From: Isachenkonia alkalipeptolytica
GTDB taxonomy: Bacteria > Bacillota > Clostridia > Peptostreptococcales > T1SED10-28
Assembly (NCBI RefSeq): GCF_009910325.1
Contig: NZ_SUMG01000006.1
Coordinates: 62,001 to 126,000 of the forward strand
DNA: 64,000 bases
Direction of reading: 5' to 3'
A program made the position numbers and the translations under genes. Shown piece after piece: positions 62,438-64,000 of the stretch; position 1 is the stretch's first letter, and each line of letters starts with the position of its first letter. The notes below the pieces were generated by a model that was not told the origin of the DNA, ran no database searches, and worked only from the letters and a program-made list of their open reading frames with translations.

Positions 62438-62529
62438 AGAATCCCCCCGGTATGATTGTCAGTTTTTGGTTTCTTTTTAATATATTCTATACCGGTGCTT
62501 CGAAAACCTTTTTTTATTTCAAAATAAAT

Positions 62530-62560
62530 AACCGCCTAGAAGTATTAAGTTCCGGCGGTT
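62530..62560 (-). terminator. Terminator of the ABC exporter genes
   Basis: AACCGCC and GGCGGTT arms; T-rich on the minus strand (TATTTATTTTG). About 65 bases beyond the permease stop. Confidence 0.7.
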
Positions 62561-62623
62561 AGTATTTAGGCTCTTTTTAAGTGCTCTTCACAAGGTTTAA
62601 TTCCGTAAAATTTGCTTCGTTCT

Positions 62624-63352
62624 TTACTCAATAGCGTAGGGAAATCTTCGAATGGTTAAATAAATCACCCAAATGATAATCCCCGTAAATATTATCCCCT
62701 GGATCGGAAAAGCCAGTCCCGTCAGATGAGGCCCACCGTCGGACTCGATCATCATCGCCGGCAACATGGAGAACATGAAGGCGGGAAAGGCCACGCCGAG
62801 AAGGATGAGCACCCCTTTGATCACGGAAAACCGCTTAAATATCAAGGCGATTAACCAGCCGACAAAATAATACTGCAGCATTTCAAGGAAGCTCGGAACC
62901 AATCTTCCGATTTCCAATCCTTCACTAAATACGTAACCGGTAAGCACCAAACTTAATATCCCATGGAGAAATAAGCCTACAACAAATAGAGACAGAACTA
63001 AAAATAAAGAACTCAAAAGATTTCCAAAGAAAAATTCCCGTCGAGTTACCCCCACTTTGATATAATCTCCCATCATTTTTCCCAGTATCAAAATTCCCGC
63101 CACTAAGAAAAAGATATAAGCCCGTTCCTGGAGATGGATCATAAAATTAAATCCCCCATCACTGAAACTTCCCCTTGTAAAATAGAAAGCCATATTCAAA
63201 AGAAAGGCCACCGCCGTGGCTCCCATCACCACGCCCCCTTGTAACTTAGCCATATCCCACGCTACTTTTAGCACTCGATTATTAGGATGCTCATTTCTAA
63301 GATTTTCATTTCTATGATTTTCATTTCCTGGACTTTCCTTCATTGCCTTCAT
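62624..63352 (-). CDS. ABC exporter permease (ABC-2 type)
   Basis: A 242-residue membrane protein with six helices, a hydrophilic N-terminal tail with a small repeat (NENHRNENLRNEH) and the segment MMGDYIKVGVTRREFFFGNL. It overlaps the ATPase stop (ATGA) and would form the channel of an exporter with it. Substrate unknown. Confidence 0.8.
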   Translation of the reverse strand: MKAMKESPGNENHRNENLRNEHPNNRVLKVAWDMAKLQGGVVMGATAVAFLLNMAFYFTRGSFSDGGFNFMIHLQERAYIFFLVAGILILGKMMGDYIKVGVTRREFFFGNLLSSLFLVLSLFVVGLFLHGILSLVLTGYVFSEGLEIGRLVPSFLEMLQYYFVGWLIALIFKRFSVIKGVLILLGVAFPAFMFSMLPAMMIESDGGPHLTGLAFPIQGIIFTGIIIWVIYLTIRRFPYAIE

Positions 63353-64000
63353 TTTGTATCCTCCTTTCCCATGCTTTTCTTTCCGGCGACTTTTTCCGTC
63401 CCTTCCGTTAGATGAATAAATAAATCCTGCAGAGAAGTCTCTTCAAATTCCAAACCGGTTTCCAGACCTCTTTTCCTGTCTTCCTCTGTGATTTCGTCAT
63501 AAACCACGGTCTTTTCTATGGGTCCTAAGGCTTCCCGGTGAAGCACCTGTAAATCCTTAGTGAAATCTTCAACTTTCGACTTTTCGCCGCTGACAGCAAT
63601 TCCCTTTTCCAGCACTTCATCCACCGGTGCATCAATGAGTAATTTTCCGTTTTTAAGAATCAGCACATGATCGAATAAATAATCCATCTCCGAGACCATG
63701 TGGGTGGATAGGATCATCAAACGGGGCCTTCTGATTTGCTCATCTAAAATCGCCCGGTACATTCTAGTTCTGGAAGGGGCGTCCATGCCGACATAAACTT
63801 CGTCCAACAATGTCACCGGCGTACCGCTTGCCAGCCCCAATATCCCATTCAGCGCCGACTGCTTTCCCTGGGAGAGTTTTTTAATAGTCTTGTCCAGGGA
63901 GATATCGAAATCCCCTAAGAGCTCCTTCGCAATATCGATTTCAAAATTCGGTCGATATCGCCGATAAAAGCCTAGGATCTCTTCTACCTTGTTCCGTTCC
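63349..64000 (-). CDS. ABC exporter ATPase, 5' end outside window
   Basis: The frame is open to the window edge; about 217 C-terminal codons are visible. The signature region is KKLSQGKQSALNGILGLASG, Walker B TLLDEVYVGMDAPSR, and the H-loop LSTHM. Walker A lies outside. It ends in an accessory region (~70 residues) typical of exporters such as EcsA/YtrB-like. Coupled to the permease gene. Confidence 0.85.
   Translation of the reverse strand, partial: ERNKVEEILGFYRRYRPNFEIDIAKELLGDFDISLDKTIKKLSQGKQSALNGILGLASGTPVTLLDEVYVGMDAPSRTRMYRAILDEQIRRPRLMILSTHMVSEMDYLFDHVLILKNGKLLIDAPVDEVLEKGIAVSGEKSKVEDFTKDLQVLHREALGPIEKTVVYDEITEEDRKRGLETGLEFEETSLQDLFIHLTEGTEKVAGKKSMGKEDTK

Overview
This is a 64 kb chromosomal window of a low-GC Gram-positive bacterium. 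The genes point to an anaerobic, sodium-using member of the Clostridia, possibly near the Alkaliphilus/Tindallia group. That placement is inferred from gene content: a TRAP-TAXI transporter, a sodium/solute symporter, a rubrerythrin-like protein, an LTA-synthase-type enzyme, a SpoIIE-type phosphatase, class I fructose-bisphosphate aldolase and many lipoproteins with Gram-positive signals. No tRNA, rRNA, CRISPR array or prophage was seen. Start codons are mostly ATG with strong GGAGG-type ribosome sites, with some GTG and TTG.

Layout. 1-3.6 kb: the end of an MFS transporter, a conserved unknown, a flavodoxin, and a Phd/YefM antitoxin beside the fossil of its RelE toxin. 4.0-9.9 kb: a five-gene oligopeptide ABC operon whose lipoprotein binding subunit appears to be circularly permuted (C-terminal part first). 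The operon lies between two similarly oriented copies of a dispersed repeat. 10-19 kb: a secreted glycosidase-like protein, a YkyA lipoprotein, a DUF4143 ATPase, small membrane proteins and a rhodanese lipoprotein, separated by two families of hairpin repeats. 19.7-21.4 kb: a MATE exporter and a CsoR-type regulator with a G/C palindrome at the promoter. 22.1-24.0 kb: a complete IS200/IS605 element with tnpA and tnpB. 24-32 kb: class I aldolase, then a TAXI-type TRAP transporter and its own sigma-54 two-component system, with a good -24/-12 promoter and paired upstream sites. 32.6-47.6 kb: single genes (patatin lipase, dodecin, metallophosphoesterases, LTA-synthase-like, SpoIIE-type phosphatase, CNNM protein, M28 and M24 peptidases) and a protein made of three fused RidA domains. 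47.7-55.0 kb: a CPBP protease and a five-gene operon joining a sodium symporter and an MFS carrier to three SnoaL-like proteins. 55.4-64 kb: a TPR regulator, a GNAT, a frameshifted serine hydrolase, a sirtuin, membrane proteins and the start of an ABC exporter.

Themes. Peptide and carboxylate uptake (Dpp, TRAP, SSS) sits with peptidases and amine/imine clean-up (RidA), consistent with amino-acid fermentation. Small intergenic palindromes recur about ten times and touch gene ends, in one case supplying a stop codon. Several gene fossils (RelE, Nudix, alpha/beta hydrolase, flavodoxin start) show active local decay. The permuted binding protein is the most unusual single object. The SnoaL transporter operon is the best candidate for an undescribed pathway.
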